The position numbers and the translations under genes were made by a program. A stretch of DNA of 64,000 bases from Schistocephalus solidus (lineage: Eukaryota > Platyhelminthes > Cestoda > Diphyllobothriidea > Diphyllobothriidae). Under the pieces are notes generated by a model, which saw only the letters and a list, made by a program, of their open reading frames with translations, did not search any database and had not been told where the DNA came from. This document shows positions 51,635-61,812 of this stretch, piece after piece. Each line of letters starts with the position of its first letter. The first letter of the stretch is position 1. The stretch covers positions 83,718 to 147,717 of the forward strand of contig WEDG01001445.1 of assembly GCA_017591395.1 (NCBI GenBank), given 5' to 3'.

Positions 51635-53170
51635 CAGTAGATTCCCTATCACGGGAAATGTCAACCAAAATTCTTAAATGTGTTTACGCTTCTACCAAAT
51701 TACTTAAGCAGGGTCATCAAATTATCGTGCAGCCTAATCCCAAGATATTTCAGCCATGTCGAGATGTTAGCTTTTAAACGAGCTTCTTGCTGACCGCCGG
51801 CAAAAACCATGCCCTGTAAAAAATGGCTGTTTAATTCATATGCATTCTTGTCACTGATTTTGGGAGACCTAATATAATCAAATGAATTTTAATCGAAAAC
51901 ATGCATAAAAAACATGCAAAAACCATGCCCTGTAAAAAATGGCTGTTTAATCCATATGCATTCTTGTCACTGATTTTGGGAGACCTAATATAATCAAATG
52001 AATTTTATCGAAAACATGCACAAAAAACATGCAAAAACCATGCCCTGTAAAAAATGGCTGTTTAATCCATATGCATTCTTGTCACTGATTTTGGGAGACC
52101 TAATATAATCAAATGAATTTTATCGAAAACATGCACAAAAAACATGCACAAAACATGCCCTGTAAAAAATGGCTGTTTAATTCATATGCATTCTTGTCAC
52201 TGATTTTGGGAGACCTAATATAATCAAATGAATTTTATCAAAAACATGCACAAAACATGCCCTGTAAAAAATGGCTGTTTAATTCATATGCATTCTTGTC
52301 ACTGATTTTGGGAGACCTAATATAATCAAATGAATTTTATCGAAAACATGCACAAAAAACATGCACAAAACATGCCCTGTAAAAAATGGCTGTTTAATTC
52401 ATATGCATTCTTGTCACTGATTTTGGGAGACCTAATATAATCAAATGAATTTTATCGAAAACATGCACAAAAATATTCTTTTTTTGTACTGGTTTGGTAG
52501 CAAATCACACCTTGTTCAACCTTTTTGCTTGAAGAAAGGGTATCTTTCGGTTTTAAAATAACTTTCTAAATTGCCGAAAAATTTTGAACACTACCGGCCG
52601 TTACGCTTGAATTCAAGGTTTCCAACCTATATTCTGCCTAAAGAAAGTCACAAATTTCTCTAAGCAATAAGGAAGAGGTCACATAGTTCTCGTCAAATTT
52701 TTCAGTTGATGTACACCAGGTTTTACACTTTATAGGCAACATTAATAAATTGATGGATACCACGTATTATGAATGAACATTTCACGGTCTCAAAAACTGA
52801 AAAATTAGATATTTTTTAAATTAAAAGATACCCTTTCTTCAAGCATAAACTTTTAAAAAGGTGTAATTTTCTAACAAACGAGTACAAAAAGAATACTTTT
52901 GTGCTTGTTTTCTCTATCATACATTTGAATTTATAAAGACATCCAAAATCAGTGATAAAATGCATACTATTTATGTAGTCGTTTTTTACAGGCTATGGCT
53001 TTCACCGGTGGTCAGAAAGAAGCTCTTTCAAAAGCCAACATCTCGAAAATGTAAAAATATGTTGGGATTAGGCTGTACGATAATCTGTCAACACCACTTA
53101 AGTAATTTGTTCGAAATAAAAATACTTTTCAGAATTTCGGTTGACATTTCATGAGATAGGGAATCTACTG
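51635..53170. mobile_element. foldback-type element with long inverted repeats and TA flanks
   Basis: The ends are perfect 16-base inverted repeats, CAGTAGATTCCCTATC at 51,635 and its complement ending at 53,170, each bordered by TA (51,633-51,634 and 53,171-53,172). The inverted similarity continues inward about 370 bases on the right arm (for example AACATCTCG, GGGATTAGGCTG, ATCAGTGA and GATACCCTTTCTTCAAGC blocks). The left arm is longer because it holds six tandem copies of a ~115 bp segment present once on the right. TA duplication and CAGT-type ends suggest a Tc1/mariner-like non-autonomous element. No transposase is encoded. Confidence 0.8.
51802..52473. repeat. tandem repeat, six units of about 115 bp
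   Basis: Each unit contains CATGCCCTGTAAAAAATGGC. These begin at 51,808, 51,924, 52,039, 52,154, 52,256 and 52,371, so periods are 116, 115, 115, 102 and 115. Units are nearly identical, which implies recent expansion. The array lies within the left arm of the foldback element. Confidence 0.92.
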
Positions 53171-53172
53171 TA

Positions 53173-54320
53173 CGCGAAAAAATCAAATTTTCGAACGAAG
53201 ATGAGGATACCAATAGCCTGCCTTTCTTGGAGCATCTTGTAGGCAGGCGAGTAGGCGGCCCAATTCAGAGATCAGTTTATCAGCGCCCCCTGAATTTCAT
53301 GGCAATTCCAAGAACAATCAATCGATCAAGCTACTCGATTATTTACCGCTGATATGATAAACGAAGAGGATAGTTAATTTTTCATTTAATATAACAAGAT
53401 ATAACATAATTAATTCGGACTGATTTGCTCCAAGTTAGCGGTGAATCTCTAAAGGGAATTAAAAATCTACAATCCCGAAAATGTAAGGCTAAATCTCGAA
53501 GTCGTAGACAGTAAAATTCTGCAGAACGGACTCTTTAAAAAACCCGGAAATATTTTCCTTCCACTCAAGGGTTGTAATACGTGGGGCGTTGTCCAGTTGG
53601 ACCCTTCTGGAGGCGGCTAGAGCTGAAGAGGGATATAGGGAGCACAGAACGTGGCCACGCCCAGCCACTAAATGAATAAGCTAGACTCAGTTTCGTCCTC
53701 GAGCAGCAGTACAAATCAGTGTACCGTAAAGTACATGACAAAAACATTCTTCTGCCCGCGATAGGAGCCTGAGAGAGCAAGCGAGAATAGAACTGATCGG
53801 CCAGGCACTCCGCAATCAAATGATTGCATACTCTGGCATTCTGATGATAAGCTCAGAGTAACAGTACGTCTGGAGGAAGTACTGAGGGAAATCATCAGGC
53901 AAAAGCCGGCACGCTGTGTCGAAGCAAATGGCGGATGCCAAGGCAACCATAATCTGCTAACTGTTCTTAGGGCCTTGTTGTCTCGATTTAGTCCGTGGCC
54001 GCATAAATTGACATGATTTGGGTGGCAAAATTTTTCTGCGCCTTTTGGCTCACATTAATTTCCACATGGGTGCGGCCAAGGTAGTAACAGTTGCCTCACA
54101 CCAGCAAGGACAAACACTTACAATCTTTCGACAACCAGTCAATTTAGACACACGAACGCACTTACTCGAAATATTAGTAACCTGGCCACGTCATGCCCAC
54201 CCGGATCGCCAAGACCTCAAAAGGTTTGAGGCATTAGACTTTAAATTGCTTTAATTATTCTCTGAAATCGGAGGAAAACATATACGGAACAAAACGAGTA
54301 CAGTTGGAAAAGGCGAGCAT
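53173..54320. other. no supported feature
   Basis: Short overlapping frames at 53,565-53,946 (minus) and 54,018-54,254 (plus) have no recognised family. Confidence 0.4.
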
Positions 54321-54324
54321 CCGC

Positions 54325-54325
<1 letters not shown>

Positions 54326-54363
<38 letters not shown>

Positions 54364-54387
54364 TTCTTCTTCTTCTTCTTCTTCTTC
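54326..54387. repeat. (CTT)n microsatellite
   Basis: A 62-base CTT/TTC tract with a single interruption at 54,361. Confidence 0.95.
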
Positions 54388-54639
54388 GTTTGCTCCTCCA
54401 TTCTCTTCCTCCTGCTGCTTGTCATCGTTTATCTCGGCCTTTTTTCTTGAATATCTGATGTGCGAAATAGAACACCTAATTTACTTTCCAAACTCTTGGT
54501 TATGGTGGTGGGAGCGCGCAGAATTGATGCATAGAAACATCGAATAACCATAGGCGCAAAAAAAATAGTTCGATAGTCAGGGACATCAAGGCGGACGCAT
54601 CCACCTTGCTTCACTTGCAAAACAAATCAAGACAACTGA

Positions 54640-55960
54640 GTGTGTGCGTGATCAAAGATGGTTTACAAAGTTAACCAGTCCATGTATGCGTGCCACACAC
54701 ACGACTTCGCCCCTAAACGAGCACGTGTCCCTCTTCGTTCAGGGGTATTGGATCTCATTAAGTGCCATAGGGGCGTTATTGTAGTCTGACCGAGTTATGC
54801 TGCCAACTGGTAAACTTTACGGTCACAACATTTAGCGCGTCTTAATGGTCTCGAACGCGTTAGATTTATGATAGGAAGGAAAAGTCTGATTGTCATACAG
54901 AATGACGCTTCAGTGCCGATCACACACCCTCTTCCGTGCAATTTTCATCCTATTAGCATCCTACCAGTCAGTCTAGTGATGCTCATTCAAAAACTATACA
55001 ACATGATCCGTACTCATTTCAAATTTTTCGAGCCGTGCATGACATCTTACTAGCATGCGAGGTGTATTATTCCGTCCCCATGGAAAGTATACAGCTTTTC
55101 GTTTGGAAACCCTACTCAAAGGTGTAACTGTAGGTTGGGTTCGAAAAATTCGGAAACTTGGTTGTTTTCAACCAAGTGAGAGTGCTACAAAGGCCATATT
55201 AAGGAGGAGCCACTGCCGCTGGCCTTGCAATTCTTCTATTATTCCAAAATACTTCCAAGAGGACTAAATTATCCTGTCAGTTGGTAACCTTCAAAACCAG
55301 GACTTTTAGCACATCATGACAGATACAGGCGTGTCAGATCTACTATATTGACGAATTTTGCCCCCTAAACGGGTAACGTGGTAGATGCGTGGGACCAACA
55401 AGCGGGCTAGATCGGGACACGGCAGGTGTAATTCAGGATGCGCTCTCACAACACATGGCGCACATTGGGTGGGGTGGGGGGGGGGGGGGGGGGTGACGGT
55501 GGCACTCGTATGTGCAGGCTCATGCCACACCACGCCACTCATCTGCGCCCGATCCCGCCTCCGGTGTTCTTTGACTCTGGCTTCACATTGGACGCAGGTG
55601 GGTGAAGGAAGAGAGGGTGTGGTAGATGCAGTGCAATTTTACTATCCCTCAAAACTAACTTACGCGCAAGGCACGGTTCCTGCCCCACCATACTGAAGAT
55701 CACGTGTGGACCTCTTCTGATACAACTGTCAATTTTTCCTCTTGAGGAATGCGCTCATTTGCCATGGGTATGGATATTCTAGTGTCAGCCTCACGCTATC
55801 TTCCCCCCCGCATGCTCCAGTCGATTGTCCGATCCTCTCTGTCAGCTGGTGATCTGATTGGCAGCAATGGCTGACAGGGCTAGAAAATACCTCTACGTGT
55901 GCCACTCACGACCTGGTCCCCACCTAAGTAACGGACTACACTGAATTGAGGTAGGCATGT
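54640..55960. repeat. cluster of R1 fragments in both orientations
   Basis: Minus-oriented pieces lie at about 54,640-54,880 (GCCAACTGGTAAACTTTACG, AGCGCGTCTTAATGG) and 55,180-55,345 (CCTGTCAGTTGGTAACCTTC). A plus-oriented piece at 55,520-55,735 has CCGCCTCCGGTGTTC, GTGGTAGATGCAGTGC and ACGCGCAAGGCACGG. A further minus piece lies at 55,780-55,960. The G18 run at 55,476-55,493 sits inside. Confidence 0.55.
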
Positions 55961-56039
55961 GCAGACATGCAACTTATTTTCCACTAGATCGGCGATGGTA
56001 AAACGGATCGTGTGCTTGCCACAATAGCGAGGCATGATC

Positions 56040-57104
56040 TTACAGAGGTGCCGTCTATGTGCGTGTTGTGCAGTAGGTTCATAGGTAGCCTAGGGATGCG
56101 TGCGAGCAGGTATGGCGAGATTCGATGATTGAGTTTGAACTGTGGCGTTCTGCTTAAAATTATTTTGAGGGCACATAGGGTCGACTAGGCTCATGCAATG
56201 ACAGAATAAGATAGACGCTGTGAACAGGTGAGGCGAGGGAAAAGGGTGTATGCTGGTGCTCCTGTCACTGTTTCACCGGTTACAGTGCGATGGATTTACA
56301 TGTGACTAACCAGACGATGCATGGTGGAAATGGATGGACACTAAGGATGATAGCTTTTTCCAGGATGTGAGTTTCTGGTATCTTCTCCTGCCACCTTTAT
56401 AAAGGCACTTGAGGTAAAAGTTATCAAGTTTCCACGCCCGATTTTTTTAGATTGTCCACGTTACGGATCCATGCATGAGTGCTCTCATGATTCGGACTAG
56501 ATTTGGAGATCCGATGGGCAATGACGTGGTCTATCTTTACGTTCCTTGAAATAATATTTTCCAGATAGCCGAATTTGCCAAAAGATGTAAGGCGAGTTTC
56601 ATTCACACTGATTCTGGGTCCATGATAGTCAAAGTTTGTGTTGGTTAATACACAACCACTGTCTCCTCCGTGTTGATGATCAGTCAGAAATTTGCGCAGC
56701 CGACGGAAGAGATCCGTGTTCCTTTGCACGTCTGCTTCCTTAGCTGTTTTGCGCGCGCATGCATAGGCTAACAATAAGTTGAGGACGCTGGGCCTGAATA
56801 ATCCCTGTTGGACTTGCTTGCGACGGATGTTGAGTGGTGGTCCGTCATTTCGGTAAGTTATGCCGATTCTTGGCAGGTACTCATAGTATGCGTCCATCAA
56901 CCCAGTAATGAACATGTGACTAAAGAATTTTGAAGCGAGTAGAGAACTTGGATTCCACCATTTTTCAATGTGAATGCTCGCAAGGATGTTCCATTGTCCG
57001 TGAGGCAAAGTGATTGACCGAGCGCCCCACAATTTAGATTTTTTCGGCATTGAGCAGTAACACAGTTGCATACTTCTACGACTAAAGATCGCCCTGAGGG
57101 ACAT
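56040..57104 (-). pseudogene. LINE relic: reverse transcriptase and finger remnants
   Basis: The minus-strand frame 57,104-56,424 contains GLMDAYYEYLPRIGITYRND then GPPLNIRRKQ. This parallels [20 protein letters not shown] and HLLNSRRMQ of LINE A/B. It also contains DYHGPRISVNETRL and ISRNVKIDHVIAHRISKSS. Only about half the residues agree, so it is an older or different subfamily. 56,250-56,345 keeps a decayed finger and linker (CACCGGTTACAGTGCGATGG). The catalytic FADD motif is destroyed. Confidence 0.7.
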
Positions 57105-57439
57105 TAATACGTACTACATTTCATTGTGATTTGCATATAATTGATGTCTTCAGCTTTGAGTTTTATGCAAGCTTTGTATATCTCCCTCGTTCGATGTTTC
57201 CCTTGGATTTTACATCTGAGGGTGCTTTGTTGGTCTCGTTTCTGTGGTTAAAGTGTAAGTTTTGGGAATTCTCTCCTTTCTGAGGAACAGATTGTGGATT
57301 TCCTTATTGTTGTTTCCAACACAGTCCTGGTGTTGACTACCTGTACAACCGAGAACCTTAAACGTCATGGAGTGTATGAGGTCGCACAGTTACCTCCGAT
57401 ACTCTCCTGCAGGATTTCCGGTCGTTCCAGACGGCTATG

Positions 57440-57880
57440 CAAGAGACTGCACTATCTGGGGTTGAGTATGGCTGGCTGATGATGGCCATTCCAGTCTCCC
57501 GTTTCTTTGTCGGCAGTCTTCATTCACCCATACTAATAGCCGTTGTGTGACTGCTGGTTGCGCTCGAAAATAAGCCCCAATTCAGAACGGGACGAGTGAA
57601 TCCCGTAGCCGATCGGTGAGACCTCCATCCGCCAATGATAATATTTCCTATCTATACCGGCAAGATAACGAGCCCGTGGCTTAAGTGTTAGAGCGTTGGG
57701 CTTCTACTCAACAGGTCGCAGGTTCGATCCTCGGGTGCTGCACCACATGGGGTTGGGTATGCCTGGCTGATGGTGGCTAATAAGTCCAAAAGGCCGTTCC
57801 AGTCTCCCTTTTCTTTACCGGTAATGCTGGCTTGATTGCTGAAAGTTAATCGGTTATAATCCTTATCCAACAATATAGGG
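57440..57880 (+). mobile_element. tRNA-derived SINE, head-to-tail dimer S9-S10
   Basis: S9 (from about 57,450) has GGTTGAGTATGGCTGG and CTGATGATGGCCATTCCAG, an internal deletion that removes helix II. Its 3' end AATCCCGTAGCCGATCGGTG (57,593-57,620) leads into S10. S10 has the tRNA-like head GAGCCCGTGGCTTAAGTG at 57,671, B box GGTTCGATCC at 57,721, and a hammerhead relic at 57,761-57,804 (CTGATGG, helix I GCCTGG/CCAGTC). The distance between equivalent positions is 291 bases. Confidence 0.72.
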
Positions 57881-57884
57881 TCCT

Positions 57885-58130
57885 ATTTACCTTTTAATCG
57901 AACTAAGAGGTCGAATTTGGAGCCTGTTCTTGGATATGGCAAAGCGGTGTTCCATCCAACAGTCGGCATCGTACATATTCCTTTTTATTAGCCTATAACG
58001 CTTATAACATCTGTAAACGAGGACGTAGTCCGAAAGCTGCCAGGGACGCAAGCAACTGTGCGCTCATGCCGTCTTCTACCGCATCACAATTATGGTGTTT
58101 GGTCAGAGGAGGACCAAGTTCTGCACACGT
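57885..58130 (-). pseudogene. LINE endonuclease relic
   Basis: CCATCCAACAGTCGGCATCG and ACGAGGACGTAGTCCGAAAG correspond to the Trp-Thr-Asp-His region and the LDYVLVRKR region of the AP-type endonuclease on the minus strand (compare 22,655-22,750). Strongly decayed. Confidence 0.45.
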
Positions 58131-60338
58131 CTGTAAGAGAAGAAAGCCATTGCCGTTTCAGCTACCAATCCAGTGGCGACAAAGCAATCCCTCCTAGGCA
58201 GCGTGGTCTGTGCCGACGAGGATGTTCAAACTACCAGGAACAATCAGCTTGTTACCCCCCGGTAAGTCGCTAGCAGGGCGTGTATGCCGTCCTCTAACGT
58301 GGCTTCCCGTCATCGGAGCTGGTGATTCTGTGACGGGGTCGTGGGGCACCAAGTCTCTGCATGATTGCTGAGAAAGGATCTTCTGCTTAATGATTAGAAC
58401 TCAGCCATCTATGTGTTCCGACTGTGACTATCTCCCACTCCTGAACTTTTCGATATTCTTTCCAATTCAGCATCACCTTTCCGGTATCTTTAAGTTACCT
58501 TGCCCTCGAAACTCTCCTTCTCGTTTCATACTGATATCTCTTTTAAAAAATTCCTTATCTTGTTTATTATATTCGTTGGTTACATTCTCCCTATCATTCT
58601 CTCCTGTTCTCTTGCTTCGTTCAAAAAGTATGCTAATTTTAAAATGCATCCTCGGAATACGCTCTCCTGTTGCTGGTTTTTCTTGTGTCTCTTTAGTTGG
58701 TATAGTACGACAACGACATTTCACAACGTTCAAGCAACTTGCTGATCGCATTCTGGATGATTTTTTTCATCCATTTTAGCTTCAAAATCTTTTCGCCCCA
58801 TGCGCCTTGGCTTCCAGTGTATCTCTTGTCGTACATCCGCTTATTAAAGTTCCATATTACCATCGCTAAAACGTTACCTTACGTGTAAAGAAAGCGATTT
58901 TCTTAAACTGAGACCATGATAGTTGTATGGTTTTATGTAAATCAATCTACTCTATCATAATCTGTTATGACAAAGAGTGGATTTTGGATTGATACTTTGA
59001 AAATAAAGCGCATTTTTATCTGTGTGATTAGAGCTATCCCACTTTCCTTTCGATTTGCCATTAAACCGCAAGAATTAATTTTCCAAACCTCGTTTTCTTC
59101 GATAAAAGGAGAAAAAAGGACGCTGACACTAGTCTCGGGATGCTTGAAACAACCCTTGAATCCCATTCCACGTGGCTACCCTTTCTCACAATAGGCGAAA
59201 CTGAGTTGTAGCGTCAAAATGTAAAATAGCAATAACGTTATCTACCACAACAGAAAAATTAAAACAGGTGATCAACTACTTGTTGATAAAATTGAACTAA
59301 ATTCACTGACGGGACACAAGGGAAGGATGAATAGGCCAGCACCGTCACCTATCCTTGAAACCACTGGCCCATCAGAATCAGCTTAGCCAAAATATAAAAC
59401 AGTTTACAAATTTATACCGTCCCATAAGTAAACCAACGATATATCTAGCGTCTCGAGATTCGTAAGCGCGAAACCTGCAGAAGAAATACCGTTCACCGAA
59501 ATGACCCCTACTCGGGGATACTGCCATCCCTATATGTCCTCCTTCTATTTTTGTACTGGGTGTGTAGTGTGAGGCGACTAAACACCTCATTTTGCCTCAA
59601 ATACTTAGCTGGCCGGCAGGACTTTGTATGAAGATGATTGGTCGGTTTGTGTAAGGCTTTGGAAACCGACAAATGGTGAACTTGTGTGTGCCCCAAAGGG
59701 AGCTTGAATCGCGCTACTGGTTGAGTGCTGCAGCCGGTAACGATGACTAGTGTGATGTTGGTAGCGCTGCCCGAGACCATATGACGTTTGGCTTCCCATG
59801 CGAGCGGCGACTAAACCCGGAGAGATGGAACGCCGGCTAAACAGTCGAGCGAAGCTCCGCTGGTGAGAGAGGGGTGGAAAGGCGGAAGACAAAACAAAAC
59901 AGCAGACAGGCCACTTTAAATGCGCCGCCGTCAAAGTATCCTGCTTTGACCATTATGATAAGATAGCATAAAGGCTGTGCGTTTGTTGCCTTCAGGGTGC
60001 TTTAAATGCGATACTTGCATATCCACAGACAGAAACTGCGTGTTCATCAGTAACAGCCAAATAAAAATTTTCGGGAAACTCCGTGAGAGGGAGGGGGAAA
60101 GAAAGTGATCTTGTTAAGAGATAGGTTGGACAAGGGTATGTGTACTCCCTGAACAGCGGGGGGCGCAAAGCCACCTGTACGAAATGCATGATGGTAATGG
60201 AGTGAAAACGTAGTGTTCGTGGAGAAATAAAGGGAAAAAGTCCAATTTGCGTTGCATGCTTGTTTCAATGTATTAAAAAGGCACGTTGTGGGAAGATACT
60301 TCAGAGTGTACACATATCCGAGTAGGACAGGGGGATTT
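58131..60338. other. no supported gene
   Basis: A CT-rich 129-codon frame at 58,390-58,779 (plus) and a 109-codon frame at 59,605-59,934 (minus) show no domain. The rest is unrecognised. Confidence 0.4.
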
Positions 60339-60919
60339 CAGTCAGTAACCGATCTCATGTACTGTCAACAAAAATTTTGACATGTGCCTACAGGCTTTCG
60401 TGGAAGGAATATCATAGATCTCTGTAGGTCATTAGGAAGAAAACATGGAGTGCTCATTTATTGGATGTGATCGATACCATATACCTCATAAGCGGTATTC
60501 ATAAATGAACAGCTACCATGTGGTTTAATTGGACACTGTACAGTTTTAAAAACTAAAAATTAGAAATTTTTTACAGTAAAATATAGCCTTAATTTGATTT
60601 TTTTAAATGAAAGAAGACGTGATCTGCTATCAAATGAGCACAATAACGAATATTTTTGTTTATCATTCCTATAAAATATATGTTAATTTAGAATGACATC
60701 GAAGGTATGCATAAAAATTAACGCTACTTATGTAGTCATTATTAATTGAGTTAGGTTTTTTAAGAGGCCAAAAAGATGTTCATGCAAAAGCTGGTATCCG
60801 GCTGCATCCGAAATGTCTTCCAAGATAATGAATATTAAAAGTCAATTTAAGAAGTCATTCCTAATTTAAAACGCATTTTAAAGTTTTGGTTAACATGGCA
60901 TGGGATCGGTCACTGACTG
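60339..60919. mobile_element. short inverted-repeat element related to the foldback element
   Basis: The ends CAGTCAGTAACCGATCTCAT (60,339) and the complement of ATGGGATCGGTCACTGACTG (ending 60,919) are inverted repeats. They continue inward as TGTCAACAAAAATTTT and AAAGTTTTGGTTAACATG. The internal words TACTTATGTAGTCATTATTA and ATGCATAAAA parallel 52,960-52,990 of the larger element. It is about 580 bp with no coding capacity. No clear target duplication remains. Confidence 0.7.
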
Positions 60920-61739
60920 TGTGTACCCTTCCTGGCATATTGCGCAGGGCCACTTGTACTACGGGCTGTGAAGATCGGTGCACAATGCATATCCCTGCCC
61001 TATCAGGGTATGTTCAGAAGCGCCTAGACACTTTCAACCTGCCCCATCACTTCCCTTCCCACGAAATTTATTCATTGGCGGTTTTCACCATTCACTGTTC
61101 AGTCTTGACTTATATTACTGTACAGTCCTAGTTGTGTATTATATTAGGCCTTAAAAATTGACCTGTCATAAAGTCGTTTTTGAGTTGGCGGTTTTCGATA
61201 AAACTAACTTATTCTCTAAACAATAATTTTTCAACCAGACTAGGCCTTGTATTGACGAACGGTCCTTTCTCTAAAAACCGTATAAGTTTTGTGGATGATG
61301 GTTGGGCTGCCTGTGTGTTACAAAGGTTTTTGTGCAAAGTTAGCGACATTTCTTCGGTTGGATCAAGAAACGTATGTTTACTTATGTTTAATTCTTGCAT
61401 AAATACTTATTGAAATTATTTTACATGCCCTACCATTTTAAGGGGTAAATTTTGTTCGGTCAATTCATACTAAGAATTTTACTATTCATCTTGGCTAGCG
61501 ATTCAGTGTTATTTCCTGAAATAAAAGTTGAAAGATTTATTTGCCTAAAATATTTTCTATGAGTTTGTGCTGCAGCTAGCTTCTGTGATGAGATGTGAAA
61601 TACCTATCAACTCTTTATTCAGCGATTACTTATATAAACATACTTTAGAACTGATTTCGCGAAAGGTGCAACTGTGAAAAAAGGTGCAGCAGTGAAAATC
61701 CAAAAAAAATTAAGCACGGGATTTTGGCAGATGTGAATA
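60920..61739. other. no supported feature
   Basis: AT-rich with short motif-free frames (60,886-61,131 and 61,180-61,413). Confidence 0.4.
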
Positions 61740-61743
61740 ATTC

Positions 61744-61812
61744 AGTTAGCTAGAGCGCTTGATTAACTAAAGCCTTCCACTTGTTGCGCGGGTTCGAATC
61801 CCACCAAGAGAG
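61744..61812 (+). other. tRNA-like relic with pol III boxes
   Basis: TTAGCTAGAGCGC (A-box-like) and GGGTTCGAATCCC (B box, about 61,791-61,803) are spaced as in a tRNA, with a GCTT/AAGC stem between. No acceptor stem pairs properly. It is probably the head of a different SINE family or a tRNA pseudogene, unlike the SINE described above. Confidence 0.4.

Noticed and set aside
51802..52473. CRISPR-like array
   Set aside because: Eukaryotic context, units are contiguous near-identical 115-mers with no variable spacers; it is a minisatellite within a foldback element.
53840..53880. CTGATGATAAGCTCAGAG as another hammerhead core
   Set aside because: No GAAA at a suitable distance and no supporting helices.
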